Shown: positions 25,253 to 34,357, counted from the first letter of the stretch. The stretch: 64,000 nucleotides of DNA from Pseudomonas sp. B20(2017) (GCF_002113125.1 NZ_NEJP01000012.1:174664-238663), one strand, 5' to 3'. Program-made: numbers and translations. The notes: generated by a model not told the origin, from the sequence alone.

Positions 25253-26056
25253 TTACTCGCCGATAAACACGGCCGTACGCTTGCTGTGAAACGCTTCGAC
25301 GCCTTCCTTGAAGTCCTTGGAGCTACGCAGGCGGCTGTAGCAGTGGCCTTCCATTTCGATCGCGACCGTCAGCGGCGCATCTTCGTTGTCGTTGATCAGT
25401 TTTTTCGCCGTGCGCTGAGCCAGCGGCGAGAAACGACGCAGTTCGTCGACCAACGCATCGACAGTGCTTTCCAGTTCGGCATCCGGCACGACCTCGGTCG
25501 CGATACCCCAGGCATACGCCTGGTCGCCCGTGATGCGTTTGGCGCGCATCACCATGTGTTTGGTGCGGGTGATGCCGATGATTTTCTGCAAGCGTGCGGA
25601 GCCACCCGAGCCCGGGATCTGCCCCAGATTCTGCTCAGGCAACGCGTAGCGAGTGGTTTGCGAAGCAATGCGGAAATCGCAGGCCAGGGACAGTTCGAAA
25701 CCGACGCCGAAGGTGTAGCCACGGTTGGCAACGATCACTGGTTTTTCACAACGTGCCGGTGCCGCGACGTTCCAGGCCAGTTTCGAAACGTGCTCTGGCG
25801 ACGCTTCGAGGAAGCCCTTGATATCGCCACCGCTGGAGAAGTGTTCGCCCACCGAGCGCAGCACGATGACGCGCACGTCTTTGTGTGCATCGAGGGCTTC
25901 GAAGACGTGGCGCAGTTCATCACGCTGCCCCATGGAAATGACGTTCAACGGCGCGCGGTTGAGGATGATGTCGGCGCGCTCGCGAGCCACATCGACTTCA
26001 ACCTGAAAGCCATCGAACTGAGTGTCGAGAAATTGCTGGATCGCTTGCTGTTGCAT
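25253..26056 (-). CDS. Enoyl-CoA hydratase/isomerase family protein
   Basis: 267 residues of the crotonase fold. SSGGDIKGFLE forms the CoA-binding oxyanion loop. Both classical Glu positions are occupied: GVGFELSLACDF (equivalent to Glu144) and LPEQNLGQIPGSGG (equivalent to Glu164 of rat hydratase). Hydratase activity is therefore possible, as opposed to relatives with only one Glu. Related enzymes hydrate 2-enoyl-CoA or aromatic alkenoyl-CoA, or cleave aryl-CoA compounds. It is 19 bases downstream of the CoA ligase stop codon, on the same strand, so its substrate is probably that ligase's product or an oxidised derivative. Confidence 0.92.
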   Translation of the reverse strand: MQQQAIQQFLDTQFDGFQVEVDVARERADIILNRAPLNVISMGQRDELRHVFEALDAHKDVRVIVLRSVGEHFSSGGDIKGFLEASPEHVSKLAWNVAAPARCEKPVIVANRGYTFGVGFELSLACDFRIASQTTRYALPEQNLGQIPGSGGSARLQKIIGITRTKHMVMRAKRITGDQAYAWGIATEVVPDAELESTVDALVDELRRFSPLAQRTAKKLINDNEDAPLTVAIEMEGHCYSRLRSSKDFKEGVEAFHSKRTAVFIGE

Positions 26057-26075
26057 GAGAGTGTCCTCTGGATGA

Positions 26076-27614
26076 TTAGCTGATGGCCGTCAAGGCCTGT
26101 TCCTGAAATTCGGCCAGCAGCACGCGCCGCAGCACCTTGCCCACTGGAGATTTGGGAATCTGGTCGATGAACTGGTACCGCCGTGGCCGCTTGAACTTGG
26201 CCAGGCCCGAAGCGATGCAATGGGCATCGAGGTCGCATTCCGAAACGTCGGCGCGGAGCTTGATGAACGCGGCAATGATCTTGCCCCACTGCTCGTCCGG
26301 CAGACCGACCACCACCACTTCTTCCACCGCCGGGTGCAGAGAGAGCATGTTTTCGATCTCCGCCGGGCTGACGTTTTCCCCGCCGGTGATGATCAAGTCA
26401 TCAACACGACCCGTGACGAACAGATCGCCTTCCAGATCGAAGTAGCCGATGTCACCGGTGAAATACCATCCGTCACGCAATGCCTTGGCGGTCGCTTCGG
26501 GGCGGTTGAGGTAGCCTTCGAACGCCTCGTCACTCGCCAGGTCGGCGATGATCTGGCCCTCCTCCAATGGTTTGACTTGCACGTTCGCCGTTTCAGCATC
26601 GATCGGCACCACGCGCACGCGCTGGTTCATTGCACTGCGCCCTGACGAGCCGGGTTTGCGACTGGCTTGCTGGTCGATGGTGAAGGTGTAGATCTCCGAG
26701 CTGCCGTAATGATTGACGAATAACTCCGGCTGGAACGCCTGCTCGACGCGCCGCATCAAGCCATCGCTCATCGGCGCACCGGCAAAACCGATTTTCTTTA
26801 CACTGGCTACTCGCTCACGGGCGAAGGCCGGGTGCTCTATGAGCATGTGGTAGAGCGTCGGCACCAGGTACAGGTTGCTGACCCTTTCCCGCTCGATGGC
26901 CTGCAACGTAGCTTCCACGTCGAACTTCGGCACACAGACGAAATGCCCGTCGATCAGCGCCATCGACAGCAACGAACGCACGCCCATGGTGTGGTAAAGC
27001 GGCATGACACCCAGCGTGCACTCGCTCTGGCGGTAGAGGTTCTGCGCTACGTGGGCAACCGCCGCGGCGCGTTCGCTACGGTGCCGACGGGGCACGCCCT
27101 TGGGCTTGCTGGTGGTTCCGGAGGTGTACAACAGCAGTGAAAAGTCTTCGGCGTCGGCCTCCAGAATGATGCCGGAGGGGCTCTGCGAGCACAGTTCCTC
27201 GAAACTCAGGTCGGTGTTGGCGGCACAGAGTCCGGTGGCGATCCGCGGCAGCCTCGTGGCGGCGCTGCAACCCGCCACGGCGGTCACTGTAGCGTCGTCG
27301 TAAGCCACTGCACGGATTTGCGCATCTTCGATGCAGTAACCCAGCTCAGCGGCAGTCGAACGCCAGTTCAACGGGGTCATGACGATGCCCGCAAATTGAC
27401 AGGCCCAATGCAGGGTCGCCATCTGCCAGCGGTTCTGCATCACAACCAGCAGTCGATCGCCGCGTTGCAGTCCAAGGCATTGCAAGCCCCAAGCGGCACT
27501 CTGGATATCGACGAACCAGTCTTCATAATTTTTCTTTAACGCACCGTCACTGACCGCCACAGCGTGCGGCCGGCGTTCAACGGCTGCGAGGAAACTGCGT
27601 CCGAGATCGAACAT
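26076..27614 (-). CDS. AMP-dependent acyl-CoA ligase (aryl/fatty-acid type)
   Basis: The ATG at 27614, with a G-rich site about 9 bases upstream, gives 512 residues; the open frame extends to 27806 only through antisense-like residues. The ANL-superfamily motifs are present: LLYTSGTTSKPKGVPR (P-loop A3), NHYGSSE (A5), YFTGDIGYFD (A7), GRVDDLIITGGENVSPAEIE (A8) and PKSPVGKVLRR with the catalytic Lys. It activates a carboxylic acid with ATP and CoA. Only five bases separate it from the iron-sulfur subunit gene, so it belongs to the same transcript as the molybdenum hydroxylase. Confidence 0.94.
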   Translation of the reverse strand: MFDLGRSFLAAVERRPHAVAVSDGALKKNYEDWFVDIQSAAWGLQCLGLQRGDRLLVVMQNRWQMATLHWACQFAGIVMTPLNWRSTAAELGYCIEDAQIRAVAYDDATVTAVAGCSAATRLPRIATGLCAANTDLSFEELCSQSPSGIILEADAEDFSLLLYTSGTTSKPKGVPRRHRSERAAAVAHVAQNLYRQSECTLGVMPLYHTMGVRSLLSMALIDGHFVCVPKFDVEATLQAIERERVSNLYLVPTLYHMLIEHPAFARERVASVKKIGFAGAPMSDGLMRRVEQAFQPELFVNHYGSSEIYTFTIDQQASRKPGSSGRSAMNQRVRVVPIDAETANVQVKPLEEGQIIADLASDEAFEGYLNRPEATAKALRDGWYFTGDIGYFDLEGDLFVTGRVDDLIITGGENVSPAEIENMLSLHPAVEEVVVVGLPDEQWGKIIAAFIKLRADVSECDLDAHCIASGLAKFKRPRRYQFIDQIPKSPVGKVLRRVLLAEFQEQALTAIS

Positions 27615-27619
27615 TATTG

Positions 27620-28120
27620 TTATACCCCTTCGTTCGTTTGGCGCTGGGCAGCGACTTCGAGCACGGCCTGGACGATGCCGGTGTAGCCCGTGCAGCGACA
27701 TAGATGCCCGGAAAGCATGTCGCGTACCTGGGTCTCGTCCGGGTTGGGTACCCGTTCCAGGAAATCCACGCAGGACATGAGAATGCCCGCTGTGCAAAAG
27801 CCGCACTGCAAGGCGTGATGACGGCGAAAGGCTTGTTGCAGATCGCTCAGTGTGTCGTCGTCAGCCAGCGACTCGACGGTCTCGATACGCCGCTCGTGCC
27901 CCTGCACCGCGAGCATCAGGCAGGAACGCATGGCGACTCCGTCCACCAGCACCGTGCAGGCACCGCAGACACCGTGTTCGCATCCGACATGGACACCGGT
28001 GGCACCGAGGTCGTGGCGCAGGAAGTCGCAGAGCTGGGTCCGCGGTTCAGCCAGGGCTTCGCGGGAACGGCCATTGAGTTCCAGGCGAATCGGAAAGGTT
28101 TGGTCGGCAGTTACACGCAT
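27620..28120 (-). CDS. Molybdenum hydroxylase small subunit, two [2Fe-2S] clusters (CoxS-type)
   Basis: 166 residues. A plant-type ferredoxin domain binds the first cluster with CEHGVCGACTVLVDGVAMRSC. The all-helical second domain binds the other with CGFCTAGILMS and LCRCTGYTGIV. The order and spacing match CoxS/HcrC/QorS-type small subunits of the xanthine oxidase family. It passes electrons from the Mo site (large subunit) to FAD (medium subunit). There is no Tat or Sec signal, so the enzyme is cytoplasmic. It follows the medium-subunit gene with a 2-base gap. Confidence 0.95.
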   Translation of the reverse strand: MRVTADQTFPIRLELNGRSREALAEPRTQLCDFLRHDLGATGVHVGCEHGVCGACTVLVDGVAMRSCLMLAVQGHERRIETVESLADDDTLSDLQQAFRRHHALQCGFCTAGILMSCVDFLERVPNPDETQVRDMLSGHLCRCTGYTGIVQAVLEVAAQRQTNEGV

Positions 28121-28122
28121 GT

Positions 28123-28929
28123 TCAGACTCCTTCGATCATCTGATGACCCAGTTCGCGAATCAGTTGGCGGCGATAGGCAGCGCTAGCCTGCACGTCGTC
28201 TTGTGCATCGAGCGACCAGGCGGTTTGATTGAGCGCATCCGGCAGCCCTGCACCTCGAGGCAGACTGCGACTTTGCGGACGGTCAGCGACCCCTCCGATG
28301 CCGAGTTCAACCTGGTCCGCGCCGATGGCCGCAGCCAGGGAGACAATTGCAAAGTCGCCGTGGCGCATGGCGATTTCGCGAAAGCGATAGGTGATGCCTT
28401 CACGCTTGAGCGGAAAACGCACCTCGACGACCAGTTCGTCTGCACGCTTGTCGGTGGTGAGAATGCCTTGAAAGAAATCCGCAGCCTTGACGACGCGCTT
28501 GCCTTTTTTCGACTCGAGAACGATCTCGCCGCCCAGCGTCACCAGGCACAGCGGCAACTCGGCGCTCGGATCGGCATGAGCCACCGAACCGCAGACCGTG
28601 CCGCGATTACGCGTCTGGAAGTGACCGATCCATGGCATTGCCAGTGCCAGCAAAGGCACCTCGTCCATCAGGGTCGAACGCGCCAGCAACTGCGCCTGTC
28701 GTACCCCGGCCCCTACCGCCAGGCAATCCTTGCGCAGTTCGATATAGGCGAGTTCAGCCACATGATTGATATCGATCAGTAACTTGGGTTGAGCCAGGCG
28801 CATATTCAGCACCGCCATCAGCGATTGGCCACCAGCGATGATGCGCGCTTCCTGGCCGTACTCGGCGAGCAACTCAACCACCTGACGACGGGTGTCAGCC
28901 CGAACGTAATCGAAAGCTGCTGGTTTCAT
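28123..28929 (-). CDS. Molybdenum hydroxylase medium subunit, FAD-binding (CoxM-type)
   Basis: 268 residues from the ATG at 28929. FAD pyrophosphate is bound by ARIIAGGQSLMAVLN and TVCGSVAHADPSAELP. The start overlaps the large-subunit stop by four bases (ATGA), so translation is coupled. The protein is shorter than the corresponding subunit of 4-hydroxybenzoyl-CoA reductase, which has an extra loop with a [4Fe-4S] cluster. No such Cys cluster is seen here, so a hydroxylase/dehydrogenase role is favoured over a dearomatising or reductive one. Confidence 0.94.
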   Translation of the reverse strand: MKPAAFDYVRADTRRQVVELLAEYGQEARIIAGGQSLMAVLNMRLAQPKLLIDINHVAELAYIELRKDCLAVGAGVRQAQLLARSTLMDEVPLLALAMPWIGHFQTRNRGTVCGSVAHADPSAELPLCLVTLGGEIVLESKKGKRVVKAADFFQGILTTDKRADELVVEVRFPLKREGITYRFREIAMRHGDFAIVSLAAAIGADQVELGIGGVADRPQSRSLPRGAGLPDALNQTAWSLDAQDDVQASAAYRRQLIRELGHQMIEGV

Positions 28930-31925
28930 TGCGCACCTCCCTTGCCAAACAGCGCGCCAAGCGAGGCTCGCAAACGCGCCCACCAGCCGGTGGAGATGGC
29001 TTGGCCGCTGACCCGTTGCGACAGGCGAGTAAAGATTTGTCCGATGATCACTTTCGAGGCCCCTTGCAACATACGGCCGCCGACCGCGGCGACTTTGCCG
29101 CTGACCGCCACCTGGTATTGGTATTCCAGACGTGTGTGGCCATTTTCCAGTTCGACGAAACGTACCTTGGCCTGCCCCTTTGCCGAACCCATCGAGCTGC
29201 TGCCGGAGCCGGACAGACGCAATGAATGCGGCGGGTCCAGATCACTCAGGGCAACCTTGGCCTCGAAGCGCGCACGGATCATGCCGACGCCGACCGTGAC
29301 GTCTGCGCGGTAACGGTTTTCGCCTTCAAGCACGAGGTCGTGGCAACCGGGAATGATTGCCGCCAGCGTCTGCGGGTCGAGCAAGGTATCGAAGACCTGT
29401 TGCGGCGCAGCAGGAATCACCACTGAGTCGTTGGCCCGCAGTGCCGGTCCACCGGCAGGTGCTGCGTCCAGGTTGTCATCGGGCTCCATGCCGGCGGGCC
29501 GTGGCGGCTCGTCGATCCCGATCAGCGTGCGTACTTTCGATGGCGTCAGTGGCAGACGGATGTCCGAGCGACCCAGGGCGTCGGCAACCGCGTTGGCAAT
29601 GCACACCGGCGTGCTCATATTGTTGCCCTCGCCCACACCCTTGGCGCCCAGCGGGGTGAATGGCGATGGCGTTTCCATGTGCAGGATCACCGGTTCGATG
29701 ACTTCCGGTGCGGTCGGCACCAGATAATCGGCGAAGGTCCCGGAGAGGAAGCTGCCGTCCTCGCCATAGGCGAATTCTTCCATCAGCGCCGCACCGAGGC
29801 CTTGGGTGAAGCCACCACGAATCTGGCCATCGACCAGTGCCGGGTTGAGCAGGCGGCCGGCGTCATGGCAGGTGACGTAGCGATCGATGTGGATCTCGCC
29901 GGTCATGCGGTCGATTTCCAGACCACAGATGTCGAAGACAAAGCCGTAGCACAGCGAGCTATTGACCTGATCCTGGTCATCCGGTGCCTCCAATTGCGGC
30001 GGGCTCCAGAACGCGGTTTCACGCAGACCGCCGTTTTCCCCTTCCGGTAGCAGGCCCGGCGACCAGTGGGTCGCACCGGCAATCCGATGGAATGGCGCCA
30101 CCGCCCCGCCATTGACGACAAAAATCTTGCCGCCCGCGAAACGAATATCTTCTGGACTGGCCTGCAATTGCTCGGCGGCAATCGCGGCAAGGCGATCACG
30201 GATTTTCAGTGCCGCCTTGTAGACGGCACCGGCCACAGCACCGGCGAAGCGGCTGGAATAGTTGCCCGAGGCAATCGACCAGGCGTCCTTCTGGGTATCC
30301 AGTTCGACATTGACCACGATCGATTCCAATGCAACCCCAAGCACTTCGGCGACCACCTGAGCCACAGTGGTTTGATGACCCTGCCCTTGCGGTGCCGAGG
30401 AGACGTGCACACTGACGTCACCCAACGGGCCGACGTTGATGGTGGCGGTGGCGACTGCGCCGTTTTTCGGACCGGCCTTGCGCCGCTCTTCGGGTGTCAT
30501 CGCGGTGGTGATGTATCCCATGTTGGAAATCGATGGTTCGATGACGGCGGCATAACCGATGCCATAGATTCGGCCTTCGGCACGCGCCTGATCACGACGT
30601 TTGAGCAACTCGTCGAGACCACCGTCAGCCGCCGCCAAGGCAATGCCTGCCTGATAATTGCCGGAGTCGAGCAAGGCTCCGGCGGCTGCGCGATAAGGGA
30701 AGGCATCGGCCGGCACCAGATTGCGGCGGATCACGTCCAACGGATCAAGCTTCAACTGCACGGCAATGTGTTGCAGCAGCCGCTCAAGGGCGAAATACAC
30801 CTGCGGGCCACCAAACCCACGGTTCAGGCCGGAAGGTGTTTTGTTGGTCAGCACCACTCGGTTGCGCACTTGCAAATTACGGATCGCGTAGGCGCCTGTC
30901 AGATTGCCGTGCATGCGGTAGAAAGTCGCCGGTTCAGGCGCTCTCAGGTAGGCACCACAATCGTCGATCTGGTCATAACGTAAAGCAGTGATGCGGCCAT
31001 CGGCTTCTACCGCCGCTTCAATTTCGGTCACCCGATTGGTCGCCGAAGAAGCCCCCTGAAGATGTTCCAGACGGTCCTCGACCCACTTCACCGGTGCACC
31101 GACCTTGCGTGACGCCAGGCCCATCATCACCACGTAAGGGAAAACCCCTTGCTTGATGCCAAAGCTGCCGCCGGAATCTTTCGGTGTGCGCAAACGCAAG
31201 CGGTTGCCGGGCACATTCAGCGCCCGGGCCATAACCGTGTGCAACGCATAGGGGCCCTGGAAGTTGGCCAGCACGTCATAAATGCCGGTGGCGCGCTCGT
31301 ACTGAGCCAGCACCACATAGCATTCAATGGGTGTGCAAGAACTGCGCGGAAACTTCACTTTGAACGAAACCTTGTGCGGCGCCTGCTCGAAGGCCTGCTC
31401 CGGCTCGCCATACCGAAAGCGCCGCTCGTTAACTACGTTGCTGCCGACCGCTTCGTGCAGGATCGGCGCCTGTTCGGCGGTGGCCAGTTCGGGATCGATG
31501 ATCGGGGGCAGCGGTTCGTATTCAACGCGCACACCTTCGATGGCGTCTTCGGCCAGGTAGCGGCTCTCAGCGATCACGACGGCCACTGGCTCTCCGACGT
31601 AACGCACCTTGTCCACAGCGACGCACCAGTGCTCCATCGGCTGACGCACACCCACCGGAAACGGCAGCGCCCAGCGTTTGACGTCTTCGCCGACCAGCAC
31701 GCCGTGCACGCCTTTCATCAGTAGCGCACTGGAAAAGTCTACCGAGGTGATCCGCGCATGAGCGTGGGGTGAACGAATGATCGCCGCATGTAGCGTACCC
31801 GGAGGGATCGCAGCGTCGTCGGCATAGCAACCGAGGCCGCGCAACAATGCGGCGTCCTCGACACGGGACTGGCGGGCTCCGATGTGGCCGGTCTGGCTTT
31901 CGGTAGCAGATTGGAAACTAGTCAT
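28926..31925 (-). CDS. Molybdenum hydroxylase large subunit with C-terminal CoxG-like (SRPBCC) domain
   Basis: 999 residues. Residues 1 to about 800 are a molybdopterin-cytosine-dinucleotide large subunit: SRVEDAALLRGLGCYADD at the start, PKDSGGSFGIKQGVFPYV, the second-shell segment PSGLNRGFGGPQ, APQGQGHQTTVAQVVAEVLG, and the C-terminal GAKGVGEGNN with the catalytic Glu. The active-site loop lacks the Cys of true CO dehydrogenase (AYxCSFR), so CO oxidation is excluded. A linker follows, then about 830-985 forms a SRPBCC/CoxG-like domain (VVIPAAPQQVFDTLLDPQTL to QIFTRLSQ). CoxG is normally a separate membrane-recruitment protein. First gene of the ligase/hydratase operon. Confidence 0.93.
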   Translation of the reverse strand: MTSFQSATESQTGHIGARQSRVEDAALLRGLGCYADDAAIPPGTLHAAIIRSPHAHARITSVDFSSALLMKGVHGVLVGEDVKRWALPFPVGVRQPMEHWCVAVDKVRYVGEPVAVVIAESRYLAEDAIEGVRVEYEPLPPIIDPELATAEQAPILHEAVGSNVVNERRFRYGEPEQAFEQAPHKVSFKVKFPRSSCTPIECYVVLAQYERATGIYDVLANFQGPYALHTVMARALNVPGNRLRLRTPKDSGGSFGIKQGVFPYVVMMGLASRKVGAPVKWVEDRLEHLQGASSATNRVTEIEAAVEADGRITALRYDQIDDCGAYLRAPEPATFYRMHGNLTGAYAIRNLQVRNRVVLTNKTPSGLNRGFGGPQVYFALERLLQHIAVQLKLDPLDVIRRNLVPADAFPYRAAAGALLDSGNYQAGIALAAADGGLDELLKRRDQARAEGRIYGIGYAAVIEPSISNMGYITTAMTPEERRKAGPKNGAVATATINVGPLGDVSVHVSSAPQGQGHQTTVAQVVAEVLGVALESIVVNVELDTQKDAWSIASGNYSSRFAGAVAGAVYKAALKIRDRLAAIAAEQLQASPEDIRFAGGKIFVVNGGAVAPFHRIAGATHWSPGLLPEGENGGLRETAFWSPPQLEAPDDQDQVNSSLCYGFVFDICGLEIDRMTGEIHIDRYVTCHDAGRLLNPALVDGQIRGGFTQGLGAALMEEFAYGEDGSFLSGTFADYLVPTAPEVIEPVILHMETPSPFTPLGAKGVGEGNNMSTPVCIANAVADALGRSDIRLPLTPSKVRTLIGIDEPPRPAGMEPDDNLDAAPAGGPALRANDSVVIPAAPQQVFDTLLDPQTLAAIIPGCHDLVLEGENRYRADVTVGVGMIRARFEAKVALSDLDPPHSLRLSGSGSSSMGSAKGQAKVRFVELENGHTRLEYQYQVAVSGKVAAVGGRMLQGASKVIIGQIFTRLSQRVSGQAISTGWWARLRASLGALFGKGGAQ

Positions 31926-32087
31926 TTTTTCGCGGCTCTTGTTGTTGTGCAGCGCGATAGCGTTAGAGCCGAGTGTGTGAGAACGGCGCCGGGAGCGCCT
32001 TGCCTGGGGAGAGGGAGTTCCGCGCTGGAGTCTGAAAATTTGCCTTATCGTCTGATTTTCAGGTCTGGGACTGGACCGAATTGGCGG

Positions 32088-32630
32088 TCAGGGATGCGAC
32101 GCGGGATGACTCAGGAACGCTTCGATTTCTGCATAGGGCATCGGTTTGGCGAAGTAATACCCCTGAAAGACATCGCAGCGACTGCCCTTCAGGAAATCCA
32201 CTTGCGACGCAGTTTCTACGCCTTCGGCTACCACCGTTAAGCTGAGGTGATGAGCCATGGAAATAATGCCTTGGGTAATCGCTGCATCGTGAGGGTCGGT
32301 GGCGATTTCCTGGATGAACGAGCGGTCGATCTTGATCTTGTCGATGGGCAAACGTTTGAGGTAGCTGAGGCTGGAAAAACCGGTGCCGAAATCCGCAATG
32401 CGTACACCCAACGCCTTGAGCCGGCACAGCGTGTCGATCGCCTGTTCAGCGTTATGCAACAGCAGCGATTCGGTGATCTCCAGCTCCAGCTGCTCACCAC
32501 GCCGGCCATGTTTATCCAGGGTAGCCTGAACACACTGGACGAAATGGCCACGCTGAAAATGCATCGGCGAAATATTCACGGCCATCGAGATACCGGTGAA
32601 CTGCTGGCTGGAACGCTCTATTGGGTTTGC
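32088..32630 (-). pseudogene. Truncated EAL-domain (cyclic-di-GMP phosphodiesterase) gene
   Basis: The frame runs from the stop at 32088 back to the stop codon of the monooxygenase gene at 32631, with no start of its own. It encodes the second half of an EAL domain: AVNISPMHFQRGHFVQCVQA, LELEITESLLLHNAEQAIDT, LKALGVRIADFGTGFSSLSY, LKRLPIDKIKIDRSFI, VVAEGVETASQVDFL and GYYFAKPMPY. The EAL motif itself is missing. In addition, the metal-binding IDDFGTG has become ADFGTG, a two-codon in-frame deletion that removes a catalytic Asp. It cannot hydrolyse c-di-GMP. Confidence 0.85.
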
Positions 32631-32933
32631 CTAGCCGGGTAGCTTGGCTGCAAGGACGTCAACCTCCTCGATTGATGGCGGTTCGGCAAACAGATCGGCA
32701 GCGTTTGCCATAAGCGCCGCCGCAACCTTGCCCGAAAGATGAGCCTGCCGGCCCGCTTCGTCCGGGAATGCGTCAAAGATGCCAAAGGTGGACGGCCCCA
32801 AGCGGATTCCAAACCAGGCTGTAGTGGCTGGCTCCTCTTCCACTAAAGGAAGGCCGCTCAAGAGAAAGCGCTCCACCTCTTTTTCTTTCCCTGGTTTTGC
32901 TTCCAGACGAACGAACAACGCTACTTTGACCAT
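32631..32933 (-). CDS. Antibiotic biosynthesis monooxygenase (ABM) domain protein
   Basis: 100 residues, a complete ABM/dimeric alpha-beta barrel: VKVALFVRLEAKPGKEKEVE, then RFLLSGLPLVEEEPATTAWF, GPSTFGIFDAFPDEAGRQAH and a C-terminal helix. AGGAG lies 8 bases before the ATG. Such proteins are small cofactor-less quinol oxygenases or unassigned stress-related proteins (YgiN-like). It ends exactly where the broken EAL gene begins in the same frame, so the present stop may be close to a recombination point; the domain itself looks complete. Confidence 0.87.
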   Translation of the reverse strand: MVKVALFVRLEAKPGKEKEVERFLLSGLPLVEEEPATTAWFGIRLGPSTFGIFDAFPDEAGRQAHLSGKVAAALMANAADLFAEPPSIEEVDVLAAKLPG

Positions 32934-33159
32934 GACGTGGCTCCTGTTGTTACGATGCGGCTGGTGCTATCTGGTCGCAATAGCTAAAAGGGGCATCCGG
33001 TTATTAACTATGGTCGACGACACCAGGATTACAAACCCAAAGAGACCAAGGGTAGCGTCGCATGTCGCTCGGACACTGAGAATGACGTAGTAGGCAGCGC
33101 GCAAACCGCAGACCAGCCGCTTGATCACTTTTCCCGAGCTGTGGCCTGATAATCAAGAC

Positions 33160-34260
33160 TCAACGATATCTGAAATTCAGGAGAACATAACAGATCATGG
33201 TCACTGTCAAGCCGACCAATATGTACTCGACACGCGGTAGAAATATAACTAGCCCACCTAAAGAAAACACGATCAAGGTGTTTTGTATTATGTACTTCCT
33301 TATTCTACTCACGGCTATGAAATAGCCATATTGCTTCCCCAGGAAAAACAAGGCCATGCCGGTGATCGACATAATCTGGAAATCGCGCATCGCAATCTCA
33401 TTCAGGATCGCATGCCTGATCAAATTTGCCAGGAGTGCCAGCCCTATAAAAAGAAAAAGGTGCGAGTAGATCAAGGCGTGCCCACTCATACTGCTGTGTT
33501 TTTTGCTCAGCAGGTAAAAGCTATCAAAATAGATCCACCAGATACTGCAAATCATGATGAATCCGGTGATGGCCGCCATCACATTGTAAAAACCCCATTG
33601 AATGTTAGATAAGCCTCCGGAAAGGCTAATAATTGACTCCCCCAATAAGATTAGGGTGAGTAGGCCTATGCGCTCAACCAAGTGCTCTGTGTGTGCTGGC
33701 AACGGTTTTAATTTAGTCCAGAAAAATACAGGAAACAGAATGTCAAGAGCAATCCCAATATAAGCAACAAGGTAACGCAAGGGCGGGTCAAAAATAACGG
33801 ATGAAAGGCTAATAACTGCGCTAACTAATAGGGCGAAGCCGAGCCTTGAGGAAAGTTCGCCGCGAGAATCGAGCTTACTAATGGACGAAATATACATAAC
33901 ACTGATGATCGCACGTATACCAAAATAGCAGGCAATAATAAGCGGGTAGTTCACCTCCAGGTCTTCCCCGATTCGTGCCGATAGCACAATGAGCAGGAGC
34001 ATTATGAATAATGTTGCCAAACGGTGAAGGTTGCTGTCTGTATCAAACCTGTTGGAGTAAATCGTGTGACTGGACCAGATCCACCACAACGGTACAAAAA
34101 GCAGTAAGAATGTCCATAGTTGCTTATTTTCAAAGTGGCCTTCATGAACATGTCCGAGAGTGTGCGTAACCTGGCCTATCGTAACAACGAAAGTCAGGTC
34201 AAAAAACAACTCAAGCCATGTGGCGTGTCGATTTTCTTCATAATACTTCAAAGATTTCAT
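33160..34260 (-). CDS. Low-temperature-requirement A (LtrA) family membrane protein
   Basis: 366 residues with about ten helices. The N-terminal ATWLELFFDLTFVVTIGQVT is the LtrA signature (WxELFFDLxFV). It is followed by SHTIYSNRFDTDSNLHRL and VERIGLLTLILLGESIISLS. LtrA was named from a Listeria gene needed for growth in the cold; its activity is unknown. Base composition is markedly AT-richer than the surroundings, with many ATA, TTA and AAT codons, which suggests acquisition from another source. The open reading frame is intact. It has no operon partner. Confidence 0.92.
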   Translation of the reverse strand: MKSLKYYEENRHATWLELFFDLTFVVTIGQVTHTLGHVHEGHFENKQLWTFLLLFVPLWWIWSSHTIYSNRFDTDSNLHRLATLFIMLLLIVLSARIGEDLEVNYPLIIACYFGIRAIISVMYISSISKLDSRGELSSRLGFALLVSAVISLSSVIFDPPLRYLVAYIGIALDILFPVFFWTKLKPLPAHTEHLVERIGLLTLILLGESIISLSGGLSNIQWGFYNVMAAITGFIMICSIWWIYFDSFYLLSKKHSSMSGHALIYSHLFLFIGLALLANLIRHAILNEIAMRDFQIMSITGMALFFLGKQYGYFIAVSRIRKYIIQNTLIVFSLGGLVIFLPRVEYILVGLTVTMICYVLLNFRYR

Positions 34261-34357
34261 TAGTTGCCGGCTCCGTGTCCGCCTCTTTAATCTAAAAGGA
34301 AGCTAACGTTGGTTTTTCCTCGGTTCCGATGTGGTGATGCCAAGCCGATTTGGCTCT

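Noticed and set aside
28926..31925. Carbon monoxide dehydrogenase assignment for the CoxL/M/S-like genes
   Set aside because: The large subunit lacks the Cys-containing active-site loop of true CO dehydrogenase, and the operon carries a CoA ligase and an enoyl-CoA hydratase.
27620..31925. 4-Hydroxybenzoyl-CoA reductase assignment
   Set aside because: The FAD subunit is only about 268 residues and lacks the Cys loop for the extra [4Fe-4S] cluster.
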